This document shows, one piece after another, positions 24,507 to 32,672 of a DNA stretch of 46,118 bases. The notes beneath the pieces were generated by a model. That model was given only the letters and a program-made list of their open reading frames with translations, was not told the DNA's origin and searched no databases. Both the position numbers and the translations under genes were made by a program. The stretch comes from Vulcanimicrobiota bacterium (lineage in GTDB: Bacteria; Vulcanimicrobiota; JAJTBE01). Position 1 is the stretch's first letter. Every line of letters starts with the position of its first letter. The stretch covers positions 1 to 46,118 of the forward strand of contig JAIORV010000009.1 of assembly GCA_021107945.1 (NCBI GenBank). Direction: 5' to 3'.

Positions 24507-26414
24507 ATCCTTTTTTAAATGTTTGTCAAAGAATTCCACCATTGTCCGATACGTTTTGAGTCTATTCTTTCTTTTTCTTGCTCCATGACCCTCGTCGGGG
24601 AATATGAGCGCCTCCACCTTGATTCCCCGTTTTTTCAGGTTGTCAATTATCAGGTAGGCTTCAGATACAGGGACGCGGGGATCGTTTTTACCATGAACAA
24701 CCATCAGGGGAGCCTTGATCCGATCTATCTTGTTAATAGGGGAGATCGACTTCAGGAATTTGGGATCCGAGAGTGGCCCATATTCCGATTCTCTTAATTT
24801 CCTCCTGTATGCACTTGTATTTTTCAGGAAATTGACGAAATCCACTATACCGATGGATTCCAGTCCCGCTCCCCACATATCCGGGTATTCGGTGAGAAGC
24901 GCCATCACCATGAATCCGCCATAGCTGCCGCCTTTAATTCCGATTTTTCCTTTTTTCGTATATCCCTTATCTATCAAGTATTTTGCGGCATAGTACCCGT
25001 CTTTCACGGAGTCCATCCGCTTCTTGTAATTATCCATATCTATGTATTTTCTGCCATAGCCCGAGCTTCCCCGGACATTTGGCGCCATAATCCCATATCC
25101 ATTTAGCAGAAGATAATTGAAGTGCCTCTGGAAATATGGGCGAACCTGGGATTCAGGACCTCCGTGAAAATGTATAATGAATGGAATTTCTCCCTTTTTC
25201 TTCTCCCATCCCGGGGGAAGCCATAGGAATGCGGGGACTTCCAGTCCGTCGAAGCTTTTGTATTTAATCAACTCAGGTTCTACAAACAAGGACGGGTCAA
25301 TGCCGGCATAACTCGAAGCTGTAATTTGCTTCAGGTTTTTCTTTTTCCAGTCCCATGTATATATTTCCGAGACGCTCACCGGAGTATTTTCGCTGAAAAC
25401 CATTTTGTTTGTTTTCGAAAAAATTGGAGATTCGGCGATTCCCTTCATGTCGGGGGATGGAAGCTCCTTTCCTGTTTTCAGATCCAGAAGCTTCAGGATT
25501 CCATACCCCTCTTTGTTGATAATAAGAGCCGCCGTTGTAACCTGGGGATTTACCGTTGCATCATCCACACCCCAGGGCGATTCCTTGTCATACAAAAATT
25601 TAAGCTTTCCAGTTTCGATATCAATCTCCGCCAGCTTGTTAACGCCCTGTTTATTATTGTTGGATATGCAAAGGACTTTATTGTTGTCCGGGGTAATTGC
25701 AAATCCTTGGTAAATATATGAGCCTTTATGAGGGGTAATAAGTTTTTTCCTGCCTGTGAGAAGGTCGAGAAGATAAATATTCGAGTTTGTATTGGACATA
25801 TATTCATAGCATAGAAGTAACTTCCCGTCCGTGGATATATAAGCGGGTCCGAAATATCCATTGTTGGACATAATCAATTTTCGATTCCCGGTTTTCAGAT
25901 CGAGCTTATATATATCGAAATTTTTCGGATTCTCAATATTCGCCCTGAAATATATTTTATCTGATTTGGGTGACCATATAGGATAACCGAACCGGGCTTT
26001 CTGTTCATCGGTCAATTGCTTTACTCTTCCGGTTTTTGCATCCATCAGGAAAAGCTGATATTGCTCATTTCCGCCCTTATCCGCCAAAAAGGCAATCCAT
26101 TTTCCATCGGGAGAAAGGTTGTAATATCCGACACCCTCCTTGAAAAATGTAAGCTGATATGGGTAAAGGTTATCTTCCGTTACCCTGTATATCTGGTTGA
26201 CACCGGTAAAACCTGTGGCAAAAAATATTGTCTTTCCATCGGGAGATATTGAGGGACTCCCTACGCCGCCGATTTGCATGAATGTCTCAATATCGGGGAT
26301 GTATGGTTTCTTACCCAGGAAATCTTTATTTATGTCAGTATTTGCAAACAATAGATTCGTTAATAAAATGATAAAAAGAAAAACCATCGGTACAGTCAGT
26401 TTTTTACCGGTCAT
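24450..26414 (-). CDS. Exported S9 family (prolyl oligopeptidase-type) peptidase
   Basis: The 654-residue product starts with a signal peptide cleaved after LFA near residue 24. A TolB/DPP-like beta-propeller spans about 45-380 (SPDGKTIFF, LSPDGKWIAFLAD, ISTDGKLLL), and an alpha/beta hydrolase domain from about 390 follows. The catalytic triad is visible: Ser497 in GGSYGG, Asp578 in HGKNDPR and His610 in PDEGHG. Such enzymes cleave short peptides, often dipeptides, in the periplasm. GAGGAGAG precedes the ATG at good spacing. The last 20 residues, from about DNGCRMPEAG on, are translated from a family C repeat, so the native end was probably just after FFDKHLKK. Confidence 0.88.
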   Translation of the reverse strand: MTGKKLTVPMVFLFIILLTNLLFANTDINKDFLGKKPYIPDIETFMQIGGVGSPSISPDGKTIFFATGFTGVNQIYRVTEDNLYPYQLTFFKEGVGYYNLSPDGKWIAFLADKGGNEQYQLFLMDAKTGRVKQLTDEQKARFGYPIWSPKSDKIYFRANIENPKNFDIYKLDLKTGNRKLIMSNNGYFGPAYISTDGKLLLCYEYMSNTNSNIYLLDLLTGRKKLITPHKGSYIYQGFAITPDNNKVLCISNNNKQGVNKLAEIDIETGKLKFLYDKESPWGVDDATVNPQVTTAALIINKEGYGILKLLDLKTGKELPSPDMKGIAESPIFSKTNKMVFSENTPVSVSEIYTWDWKKKNLKQITASSYAGIDPSLFVEPELIKYKSFDGLEVPAFLWLPPGWEKKKGEIPFIIHFHGGPESQVRPYFQRHFNYLLLNGYGIMAPNVRGSSGYGRKYIDMDNYKKRMDSVKDGYYAAKYLIDKGYTKKGKIGIKGGSYGGFMVMALLTEYPDMWGAGLESIGIVDFVNFLKNTSAYRRKLRESEYGPLSDPKFLKSISPINKIDRIKAPLMVVHGKNDPRVPVSEAYLIIDNLKKRGIKVEALIFPDEGHGARKRKNRLKTYRTMVEFFDKHLKKDNGCRMPEAGSVGGKSPSR

Positions 26415-26459
26415 AAAAGCACTCTCCTCTAAATGTTTGGTATTCGATTTCGATTATTC

Positions 26460-26837
26460 TTATCGTTCCAATAAGCTTTTAGCAACATCAATAAACTCTC
26501 TTGCTCTTTCTATGTGCCGGTCAACCATTTTTGGGGTAATATTCTGGGAAAAACCATAGTCTCCAATATTTCTTAACTCCTGAGCTTCTATTAGAAACCT
26601 GTGAAATTTTTTGGGCACTTTCCCGATCTTGGCAAATTTTTCCCCAAACGCTGAAATAACAGCACTGTGTTTTGAAAACGAGAGACCTTCCCCTTCAAGA
26701 AGAGCTTCCGCCACATAAAACATGGCATAGTAGGCACGAGATATTGAGTAGCCGATATAGCCATTCTCATACAATAACTCTGCGGCAGAAAGGCTTTTGG
26801 ATGCTTCCGACAACAGCTCTTCTTGATCTTTTGTCAT
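26460..26837 (-). CDS. HEPN domain protein of an MNT/HEPN module
   Basis: The 125-residue helical product is a HEPN domain: SISRAYYAMFYVAEALL near 31-47, then KHSAVISAFGEKF, and ELRNIGDYGF near 93-102. In MNT/HEPN toxin-antitoxin pairs the HEPN protein is the toxin (an RNase) and the nucleotidyltransferase silences it by AMP transfer. Here the usual R-x4-H signature is replaced by the RNxxDYG form of a sister subgroup, so RNase activity is less certain. The start overlaps the stop of the MNT gene by four bases, which indicates translational coupling. Confidence 0.82.
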   Translation of the reverse strand: MTKDQEELLSEASKSLSAAELLYENGYIGYSISRAYYAMFYVAEALLEGEGLSFSKHSAVISAFGEKFAKIGKVPKKFHRFLIEAQELRNIGDYGFSQNITPKMVDRHIERAREFIDVAKSLLER

Positions 26838-27154
26838 ATCGTGATTCCTTCTTTTCTTACATTCCTCAAGAAAGGGCCGTTTCTTTTATAAAAGCGTTGA
26901 TCGCCCATAAAAACGCAGCTTATTACAATATTTTCCGATAAAGAAAGGTCTGCGACAATGTCAACTGTTCCGGATACTTCTTCTCCGGCATCGACATCTC
27001 CCCGTAGAACAACGAGAACATCTATATCGGAACCGACATTTGCTTCATTTCGGGCATGTGAGCCGAAAAGGATCATCTTCAAAAGTCGATCCCCATAGAG
27101 TCGTCTAAAATTTTCCTTGAGTCTGTAAAGTGTTTTTTTTAATCTTTCATTCAT
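26834..27154 (-). CDS. MNT-type nucleotidyltransferase (antitoxin)
   Basis: The 106-residue minimal nucleotidyltransferase has the motif ILFGSHARNEANVGSDIDVL (about 28-47), with both aspartates of the metal site, and a later VDIV strand. It pairs with the HEPN gene downstream through a four-base overlap. I prefer the ATG at 27154 over one at 27166. A decayed paralogous fragment at 28552-28602 is similar only from this ATG on, and the bases before it form a tandem repeat of type TTTGTGGTAAATAA. No ribosome site is evident, which is unusual in this window. Confidence 0.82.
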   Translation of the reverse strand: MNERLKKTLYRLKENFRRLYGDRLLKMILFGSHARNEANVGSDIDVLVVLRGDVDAGEEVSGTVDIVADLSLSENIVISCVFMGDQRFYKRNGPFLRNVRKEGITI

Positions 27155-27159
27155 ATTAT

Positions 27160-27286
27160 TTACCATTATTTACCACAAATTATTTACCACAAAGACACGG
27201 AGGTTCAGGATGATAGGGGCTGAAAAAGTGTGTTTAGTCATCCTGAATTCGTCCTGAAATAAGTTCAGGACAGATTTCGGAATGAC
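27160..27286. repeat. Mixed short repeats upstream of the MNT gene
   Basis: GTGGTAAATAA is repeated in tandem at about 27160-27190 on the minus strand and merges with a half CACAGAG copy (ACCACAAAGACACGGAGG, 27187-27204). A 50-base element with inverted ends GTCATCCTGAA and TTCGGAATGAC follows at 27237-27286; it is a short relative of family B. The rest of the gap, up to 27505, shows nothing I can name. Confidence 0.5.
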
Positions 27287-27505
27287 GTTTGCGTAAGTCC
27301 TGACTTTATAGAAAATACGAGAGAAAGGCTACAATTCCTCCATTTGGAAATAGCTCAGACTCCACTGGAAAAGGTGGAACATTCTTAACCGGAATTTATA
27401 CAAATTTTATTATACACGTATAGCAGTTTTATTGACAATGTGGAAAAATAAAGATCGTTGTATTCTATCCGTTTGCTACCAGAATCCTTATTATGCCCCT
27501 AAAAC

Positions 27506-27530
27506 AAAACCACCCTACAGGCGTGGTTTT
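27506..27530 (-). terminator. Probable terminator of the stalked lipoprotein gene
   Basis: On the minus strand AAAACCAC, a nine-base loop and GTGGTTTT form a stem continuing into GTTTTAG. It lies about 80 bases beyond the stop at 27608. A second small hairpin (AATCC-loop-GGATT) lies between the two. Confidence 0.55.
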
Positions 27531-27607
27531 GCAGAAAAATTGCGAATCCATTTTGGATTCTGCCAAAAGAACTGGAATTTCTTCCCGACTAATAAAATCT
27601 TTATAAA

Positions 27608-28537
27608 TTATTGTTTAGATGCTGTGATCATGTAATTCCAAGATCTAAGCACTACGTTAGACGCCGGCCACATGCCAATATTGTCGTCATTTGGATTACT
27701 ACCTGGGGTAACCCAGCCAGTTACCGGCATTGACGATGGAAGCGTTATTTTTATTGTAGGAGCGTTTATTTTCCAATCAGATGTGCCGCCCTTAAGTCCA
27801 AACACCATATCAGTTATCGGATTTGATACGAGCCATTGATCTTCAGGAATCGAGTTTGTAGTTGAGCCAATAAAGCTTTCACTACAATCCCACTCCGAGT
27901 TGGAAATATGCATGGATGAGAGCATTACCGGCTTAAATGCCTCATCAGGTTTGTCAGCAAGGTTGATATTGCCGCTTGTGGTAACATGCACCGTGGCGGT
28001 GATAGTATCCTGGGCGGGAGGGCTGAGGAGAATAGTACCCTCAAAATTTAATCCGGAGATTGTTCCGGAGTAGTTAACCAACAAATCACTGCCCTGTTCC
28101 TGCCAGGTGACAGTAACGTCGGTCCCTTGATGGTATTCCGCACTTCCTGATGAATTCTCCCAAAACGAAGGGGTGACAATAACAGATGTTCCCCAGCCGG
28201 AGTCCCGACCGGGAATCATTCTCCAATAACCGCTATTTGTATGTAATGCGACATATTGTGGGAAATCAACTCCACTACTATATGCAATTTCTAATATTGT
28301 ACCGTTTTGTTTAACACTCCATGTTCCTATTGAAATCGTTGATGTTGGTGTAGGAGTTGGTGTATATGTGGGTGATGGCGATGGTGATGCGGTTGGAGAC
28401 GTAGTCGGTGAAGTGGTTGGATCTGTGCCGGATCCGCCGCCTCCACCTCCGCAGCCAATCATCATCACGACTGCGAAGAAAATTACCGGAATTATAAAGG
28501 CACCCGCCCTCAAAATTTTACTATTCATCCCGCTCAT
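27608..28537 (-). CDS. Stalked lipoprotein of unknown function
   Basis: The 309-residue product has a lipoprotein signal with a lipobox ending in MIGC at about residue 29. A poly-Gly run and a Pro/Thr/Ser stalk of about 30 residues follow. Next is a beta-rich globular domain (about 70-309) with WSVKQNGTILEIAYSSG, GYWRMIPGRDSGWGT and GWVTPGSNPNDDNIGMW. The layout suggests a surface- or periplasm-facing binding domain held off the membrane; the Trp-rich face would suit carbohydrate binding, but I recognise no named family. AGGAGGTGA precedes the ATG at six bases, an ideal site. The same stalk type is used by the glycoside hydrolase at 31044-32312. Confidence 0.7.
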   Translation of the reverse strand: MSGMNSKILRAGAFIIPVIFFAVVMMIGCGGGGGGSGTDPTTSPTTSPTASPSPSPTYTPTPTPTSTISIGTWSVKQNGTILEIAYSSGVDFPQYVALHTNSGYWRMIPGRDSGWGTSVIVTPSFWENSSGSAEYHQGTDVTVTWQEQGSDLLVNYSGTISGLNFEGTILLSPPAQDTITATVHVTTSGNINLADKPDEAFKPVMLSSMHISNSEWDCSESFIGSTTNSIPEDQWLVSNPITDMVFGLKGGTSDWKINAPTIKITLPSSMPVTGWVTPGSNPNDDNIGMWPASNVVLRSWNYMITASKQ

Positions 28538-28551
28538 CTGGGATCACCTCC

Positions 28552-28602
28552 TCATTGATCTTCCTTGAGTCTGTAATGTATTCTTATTAATCTTGCATTC
28601 AT
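28552..28602 (-). pseudogene. Fragment of a second MNT nucleotidyltransferase gene
   Basis: On the minus strand an ATG at 28602 opens MNARLIRIHYRLKEDQ and stops. It aligns with the start of the intact gene at 27154 (MNERLKKTLYRLKEN), and the DNA is alike over about 50 bases, including AATATGAATG and ACAGACTCAAGGAA. The rest of the gene is missing. The fragment directly abuts the ribosome site of the lipoprotein gene, so it may mark a deletion junction. Confidence 0.6.
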
Positions 28603-28603
28603 A

Positions 28604-28637
28604 TTCTCTGCGTACTCCGCGCTCTCTGCGTTGAAAA
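28604..28637. repeat. CACAGAG-family repeat, single half
   Basis: TTCTCTGCGTACTCCGCGCT followed by CTCTGCGTTGAAA is a right-half copy lying between the MNT fragment and the 3' end of the sugar kinase gene. Confidence 0.5.
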
Positions 28638-28645
28638 GAAAAAAA

Positions 28646-29620
28646 TTAGAAAACCCCTATCTTCTCAAACGCCAACGCCGCCGCTCCGATCATTCCTGCG
28701 TTTTCCTCCAGCTCGGCGTTTACAAGCTCAACGGAATCCGGGGGGACCATCCTTGCCCTCTTGTTTATCTCCGCCCTTAAAGCAGGAAGGAAGAATTCCA
28801 TCGCTCCGGCGACTCTTCCGCCAATGATAAATCTTTCAGGATTGACGGTATGGATGATATTGGCGAAGCCTATTCCAAGGTATATCCCCGTATCTTCCCA
28901 TACTTTCAATGCGAGCTTGTCTCCCTCTTTTGCAGCCTTAAAAAGTGTGTATGCGGAGACCTCGGAGATATCATCAACCATTTCCCAGAGCTTTGTAGTC
29001 TTATTATTTTTCATTGCCTCTTGCCCGCGTCTTGCGATATTAGGTCCTGAAGCCATAGCCTCCATGCAGCCGTAATTACCGCATCCACAGAGATGTCCGT
29101 TGGGGTCCACGGTCGTGTGTCCGATTTCACCGGCTGCTTCGCAATCGCCCAATATCAATTTACCTCCGGCGACGACTCCGCCACCGATACCCGTGCCTAT
29201 TGCCACACAGACAAAGTTATTGATATCTCTTCCCGCTCCGAAGTGTTTCTCTCCCAGGGCGGCGCAACGAACATCATTCAGCATATACACGGGAATTTTC
29301 AACGCTTTTTGAATGGGCGGTGTCACATATACATCTCTCCATTTAAAATTGGGAGAGAAGAAACAGATTCCCCTTTTGGAGTCATGATTACCCGGTATGC
29401 CGATTCCAATGGCGCGTATGTCTCCGGCAAGAAACGGGTTGTCATCAATTGCAGACTTGATTGTGGGTATAATTGAATTACGGATTATTGTATCGGCATC
29501 CTCCGAGAGGTCGATATCCGTCTCCTTTTTAATCAGAACTTCTCCCCTGACGTCTATCACGCCCGCATATGTATGAGTTCCACCAAGATCAACACCAACA
29601 ACAAGGTCTCTCTCACCCAT
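28646..29620 (-). CDS. ROK family sugar kinase, probable glucokinase
   Basis: The 324-residue cytoplasmic kinase has the phosphate motif VVGVDLGGTHTYAG (about 7-20) and GIGIPG near 72. The catalytic Asp lies in MLNDVRCAALGE near 114-125, followed by VAIGTGIGGGVVAGG near 139-153. It also has the ROK zinc motif GHTTVDPNGHLCGCGNYGCM near 165-184. It phosphorylates a hexose, most likely glucose, with ATP. AAAGGAA lies eight bases before the ATG. It is the second gene of a two-gene operon with the isomerase at 29647-30723, 26 bases upstream. Together they would feed glucose or mannose into glycolysis as fructose 6-phosphate. Specificity for an aminosugar cannot be excluded. Confidence 0.88.
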   Translation of the reverse strand: MGERDLVVGVDLGGTHTYAGVIDVRGEVLIKKETDIDLSEDADTIIRNSIIPTIKSAIDDNPFLAGDIRAIGIGIPGNHDSKRGICFFSPNFKWRDVYVTPPIQKALKIPVYMLNDVRCAALGEKHFGAGRDINNFVCVAIGTGIGGGVVAGGKLILGDCEAAGEIGHTTVDPNGHLCGCGNYGCMEAMASGPNIARRGQEAMKNNKTTKLWEMVDDISEVSAYTLFKAAKEGDKLALKVWEDTGIYLGIGFANIIHTVNPERFIIGGRVAGAMEFFLPALRAEINKRARMVPPDSVELVNAELEENAGMIGAAALAFEKIGVF

Positions 29621-29646
29621 TATATCGATTCCTTTCCATTTAAGAT

Positions 29647-30723
29647 TTAAATTAATACATTACTCTCGGCAAGTTTCTTCTTTAACCAGTGTATCGAGTC
29701 AATCTCCGAGGGATCCTTATCGTAGAAATACGCAAGGTATATGCTTACAAGGTCTCCGTATAACACGAAATAGAAGAGCTTTTCAAGATCGTTTTCGCCT
29801 TCCGGATAGACCTCCTGAACAGGCGCAATCTTCGAGAGCAATTCCACCGTAAAGTCAACACGAGCTTTTATCCGGGGAGACTCTTTTTGATCCCTCAAAA
29901 ACACGATATACTTATCCTTATAAAATTCTTCCCTGTTATGCCACCCCACTATCTCGTTATGATCCATCTCGGGAATAACGCCGTATAGTGCAAGCATCTT
30001 CGTATTCTCATTAAACTGGCATTTCCACCTGTAGGCCATTGTGCCGAGGAAACCTGTGGATCCGAATATAGCGGGGATTTTGCCTATAAGATTCATCGCA
30101 AGCGAAAGCGGGGGATTGTCTCCGGGAGTTTTCCAATCCGACCATTTATTGCTGAGCTTCTCAAGAAAAGCTGCAGATTTTTGTAAATCCCTCCGATAAT
30201 CTTTTACAAGTTTCATTTTCATAAAGATGAGAAGCTGGGCACAGAACGAAAGTGCAAGGGCCGCTCTGGGCTGGTATCCGGCCGGAACCTGACAGAAGCA
30301 GACATTGTCTTGCGAGGCCATCTCTCTAATCTTCCCGTCAGTCGAAACAGCTATGATCATCGCTCCTCTTTCTTTGCAGTGTCTGTATGCCGAGAGTGTT
30401 TCCTCGGTATTCCCGGAATAGCTGATACAAAGGCATAGGGTATCTTTATCGACGAAGCCCGGTATATTGTAGTCACGGCACATAATAACGGGGACTTTTA
30501 TCTCTTTTTCCATAATCGCCCTGACAAGGTCTCCCCCTATTGCCGAGCCTCCCAGTCCGCATATCAGGATGTTTTTCGGTGAAAAATCAGGAAGCTCCCA
30601 GATATCGGAGATCCTGAGTATCTCTTCAATCTGACTGTTGGAATTATATGCTATATCCAGCATCCCCTCAGGATCTATTTTTTGTTTTAATACGATAATT
30701 TTTTCCGGAGTAATGTCTTCCAT
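29647..30723 (-). CDS. Bifunctional phosphoglucose/phosphomannose isomerase
   Basis: The 358-residue SIS-domain enzyme converts glucose 6-phosphate or mannose 6-phosphate to fructose 6-phosphate. The N-terminal SIS domain shows ILICGLGGSAIGGDLVRA (about 47-64) and CISYSGNTEETLSAYRHC (about 99-116). The family-specific QVPAGYQPRAALALSF follows near 145, and EMDHNEIVGW near 251 carries the active-site Glu/His region. Length and motifs fit the short PGI/PMI family rather than classical PGI. AAAAGGAG is well placed upstream of the ATG. It is the first gene of the operon with the ROK kinase. Confidence 0.88.
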   Translation of the reverse strand: MEDITPEKIIVLKQKIDPEGMLDIAYNSNSQIEEILRISDIWELPDFSPKNILICGLGGSAIGGDLVRAIMEKEIKVPVIMCRDYNIPGFVDKDTLCLCISYSGNTEETLSAYRHCKERGAMIIAVSTDGKIREMASQDNVCFCQVPAGYQPRAALALSFCAQLLIFMKMKLVKDYRRDLQKSAAFLEKLSNKWSDWKTPGDNPPLSLAMNLIGKIPAIFGSTGFLGTMAYRWKCQFNENTKMLALYGVIPEMDHNEIVGWHNREEFYKDKYIVFLRDQKESPRIKARVDFTVELLSKIAPVQEVYPEGENDLEKLFYFVLYGDLVSIYLAYFYDKDPSEIDSIHWLKKKLAESNVLI

Positions 30724-30828
30724 ATTTCACTCTCCTTTTTAATAATGAAAGCTTAATAATAATTAACCGGGTAATAAAAAAAATCCTTTGTGAGCAACGG
30801 GATGATAGAGAACGGATAGTGGATGTGG

Positions 30829-30868
30829 TTTTTCACCGCAGAGATCGCAGAGTTCGCAGAGGAGAAGC
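30829..30868. repeat. CACAGAG-family repeat, single half
   Basis: TTTTTCACCGCAGAGATCGC followed by AGAGTTCGCAGAGGAGAAGC is a left-half copy with clear units of 8-9 bases. It lies in the 320-base gap 30724-31043, which otherwise holds only the family C copy that follows. Confidence 0.55.
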
Positions 30869-30893
30869 AAAGAAAAATGGTTATATCTCCAAA

Positions 30894-31044
30894 ATAGAGG
30901 CGGGAAGCGGGAAAAGGAAGTGGAAAATAGAAGGCGGGAAACGAGATCCAGTCTCCGACATCCGTTCTCCATTTATCGGGACGGGGACGTCCCTCCTACA
31001 TATTTGACATCTGACCTCTGACATCCGACTTCCGTCATCCGATT
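30894..31044. repeat. Dispersed repeat family C (GACATCYGAC type)
   Basis: This copy has the same order as 12375-12526: AGAGGCGGGAAG, a purine-rich middle, CCATTTATCGGGACGGGGAC, TCCCTCCTACATAT, then tandem GACATCYGAC units. It runs up to the stop codon of the hydrolase gene at 31044-31046. Confidence 0.6.
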
Positions 31045-32312
31045 CAATCCCACTTATCCCTCATAGCATCAAAGATCTCCCTCTTTTCCATGACATCCGG
31101 ATTGTTGCCGTTCTTCACCGTCCTCATTATTCCCCACCACTCCTCGTTAGAGAAACCGTCGGGTTGAGCGCCGCTTGCATAACCGCCGAAATCATGTTCA
31201 TCCTTTTTTCCGTCCTTGTCTTTCCACCATTCATCTGCGTATTCGAATATACATCCCCCGGAGCAAACGGAGGAGTTGCCCGTTATGTCATCCCAGAGGG
31301 ATTCCGCATATTCCGCCTGCGTTGCATCATATTCCTTCGAGTTATTATTATCCCATGCGTCTATGCCGAATTCAACTATAACAAGAGGTTTCGAGCTTGC
31401 AGATTCATATTCACTGAAGAAAGTGCCGAATGTTTTTCCCCGATAGACTGTGGCACACCATAGATCAAGGTAACTCATACCCGGATCCCGTTGTGCGATA
31501 TAATTTATATCCTGGTTTGCCGTTGTCACGGGGTGATAATTCTCGCCTTCCTCATTATGCGCCGCCGATGCAAGCTCATCGAGAAGCAAGTACCAGTTCG
31601 GGTCGTTTCCATACATCCAACTCCCGTTCATCTCATTACCCACGCACCACATCAGGATCGCCGGGTGATCCTTGTTGTTCCCGACCATCTTTATGAAATC
31701 GTCATTTATATTCTTACGCACCGCCGGATCCGACAGGTTTTGCCCGCCGTTTATCCAGAAACCCACGATGACATAGATTGGACTGTTGCCGTTGTTGTAG
31801 CATTTATCCAGGAAATCCGTATGATCCGCATCGCCCGACCATCCATAAGTCTTTATCGTATTGCAATTCATCTGCCTCAAAAGGGGAATGTCCCTGGAAT
31901 ATATCTCATTGTAACCGACAGTGAAGTAATCCCCCCAGGGCGGATCCGTCTCCGGGCTGGAGCCAATCGGTGTGGGAGCGTAACAGACACCCTTGACAAT
32001 AAAAATAACTCCGTTTATAAGGATCTGTCGTCCCAAGACGGTAACAATTGACATTGTGGGCGGCGTTCCAGTGGGCTCGGGTGACGGTGATGAAGTGAAA
32101 GTCGGAGTGGGTGACGGTGAGTCGGTTCCTGTCGGGGTAGGTGACGGTGAACCTGTCGGCGTGGGAGTGACAGGTGTGGTTGTGGGTGTTTGCGATATTG
32201 TGGGTGTGGGTGATGAATGGGAAGAGGATGACGAATTGTTACATCCCACGATCCCTACAAAAAATATAAAAAGGATAGTAAATGCGGTTGATAGTGATGC
32301 ACGAAAAGACAT
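31044..32312 (-). CDS. Stalked lipoprotein glycoside hydrolase (clan GH-A type)
   Basis: The 422-residue product has a lipoprotein signal (lipobox GIVGC near residue 24) and a Pro/Thr/Ser stalk of about 55 residues. A TIM-barrel hydrolase domain follows from about 88. It opens with ILINGVIFIVKGVCYAPTP, and the barrel strands include NTIKTYGWSGD and YVIVGFWINGG. The acid/base Glu is in ILMWCVGNEMN and the likely nucleophile Glu is in LVIVEFGIDAW. This is the GH2/GH5-like arrangement of clan A. It would act outside the inner membrane on a beta-linked glycan; substrate unknown. AAGGAG lies upstream of the ATG. The neighbouring sugar kinase and isomerase could use its products, but they are a separate unit. 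Confidence 0.8.
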   Translation of the reverse strand: MSFRASLSTAFTILFIFFVGIVGCNNSSSSSHSSPTPTISQTPTTTPVTPTPTGSPSPTPTGTDSPSPTPTFTSSPSPEPTGTPPTMSIVTVLGRQILINGVIFIVKGVCYAPTPIGSSPETDPPWGDYFTVGYNEIYSRDIPLLRQMNCNTIKTYGWSGDADHTDFLDKCYNNGNSPIYVIVGFWINGGQNLSDPAVRKNINDDFIKMVGNNKDHPAILMWCVGNEMNGSWMYGNDPNWYLLLDELASAAHNEEGENYHPVTTANQDINYIAQRDPGMSYLDLWCATVYRGKTFGTFFSEYESASSKPLVIVEFGIDAWDNNNSKEYDATQAEYAESLWDDITGNSSVCSGGCIFEYADEWWKDKDGKKDEHDFGGYASGAQPDGFSNEEWWGIMRTVKNGNNPDVMEKREIFDAMRDKWD

Positions 32313-32416
32313 AGCCGGTCACTCCTTTTTGATTTGCAAAATTTAAAACTAAATAACCTGAAATGCCAGTTTTATTTCTTTGGCGTAGTATTCTATTAAT
32401 AAAGACTTTCAGCTTT

Positions 32417-32470
32417 AAGCCGCTGAAGCGGCTTATTGTAAAGCCGTCCCTGAGCCGCTTCAGCGGCTTA
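32417..32470. repeat. Paired palindromes (GCCGCTGAAGCGGC type)
   Basis: AAGCCGCTGAAGCGGCTT at 32417-32434 and GAGCCGCTTCAGCGGCTTA at 32452-32470 are each near-perfect palindromes and are inverse to one another, like a REP doublet. They lie 104 bases upstream of the hydrolase start codon, within the 395-base gap 32313-32707. Confidence 0.65.
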
Positions 32471-32634
32471 ATGAGGGGGCATTATGCTTTGCAGTCAGTG
32501 GGGTGAAATGCTTTTATTAAAAAATTTTGAATCATCCGGGATGTCAGGCTACTTCCATTGTAGCATAAATCAATTGGAAATTTCATTTTATTTAGTGCCA
32601 TATTTGTTTGACGGTTATCATATTTAAAATATTG

Positions 32635-32672
32635 CAGAATTCTCTGCGGACTCTGTGTCCTCTGTGGTGAAT
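32635..32672. repeat. CACAGAG-family repeat, single half
   Basis: GCAGAATTCTCTGCGGACTC followed by TGTGTCCTCTGTGGTGAA is a right-half copy lying 36 bases before the stop of the TPR gene at 32708. I see nothing else in the gap apart from the palindromes. Confidence 0.55.

Noticed and set aside
27531-27570. Hairpin GCAGAA...TTCTGC as a tRNA or riboswitch
   Set aside because: Only a short stem with no cloverleaf or conserved aptamer bases; it may just add to termination of the gene at 27608.
28361-28420. Tandem DNA repeats coding Pro/Thr (also at 32060-32200)
   Set aside because: Ordinary stalk coding sequence of lipoproteins, not a mobile or regulatory repeat.
31491-32051. Open frame of 186 codons on the plus strand
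   Set aside because: Lies opposite the glycoside hydrolase gene, whose motifs and signal peptide are convincing.
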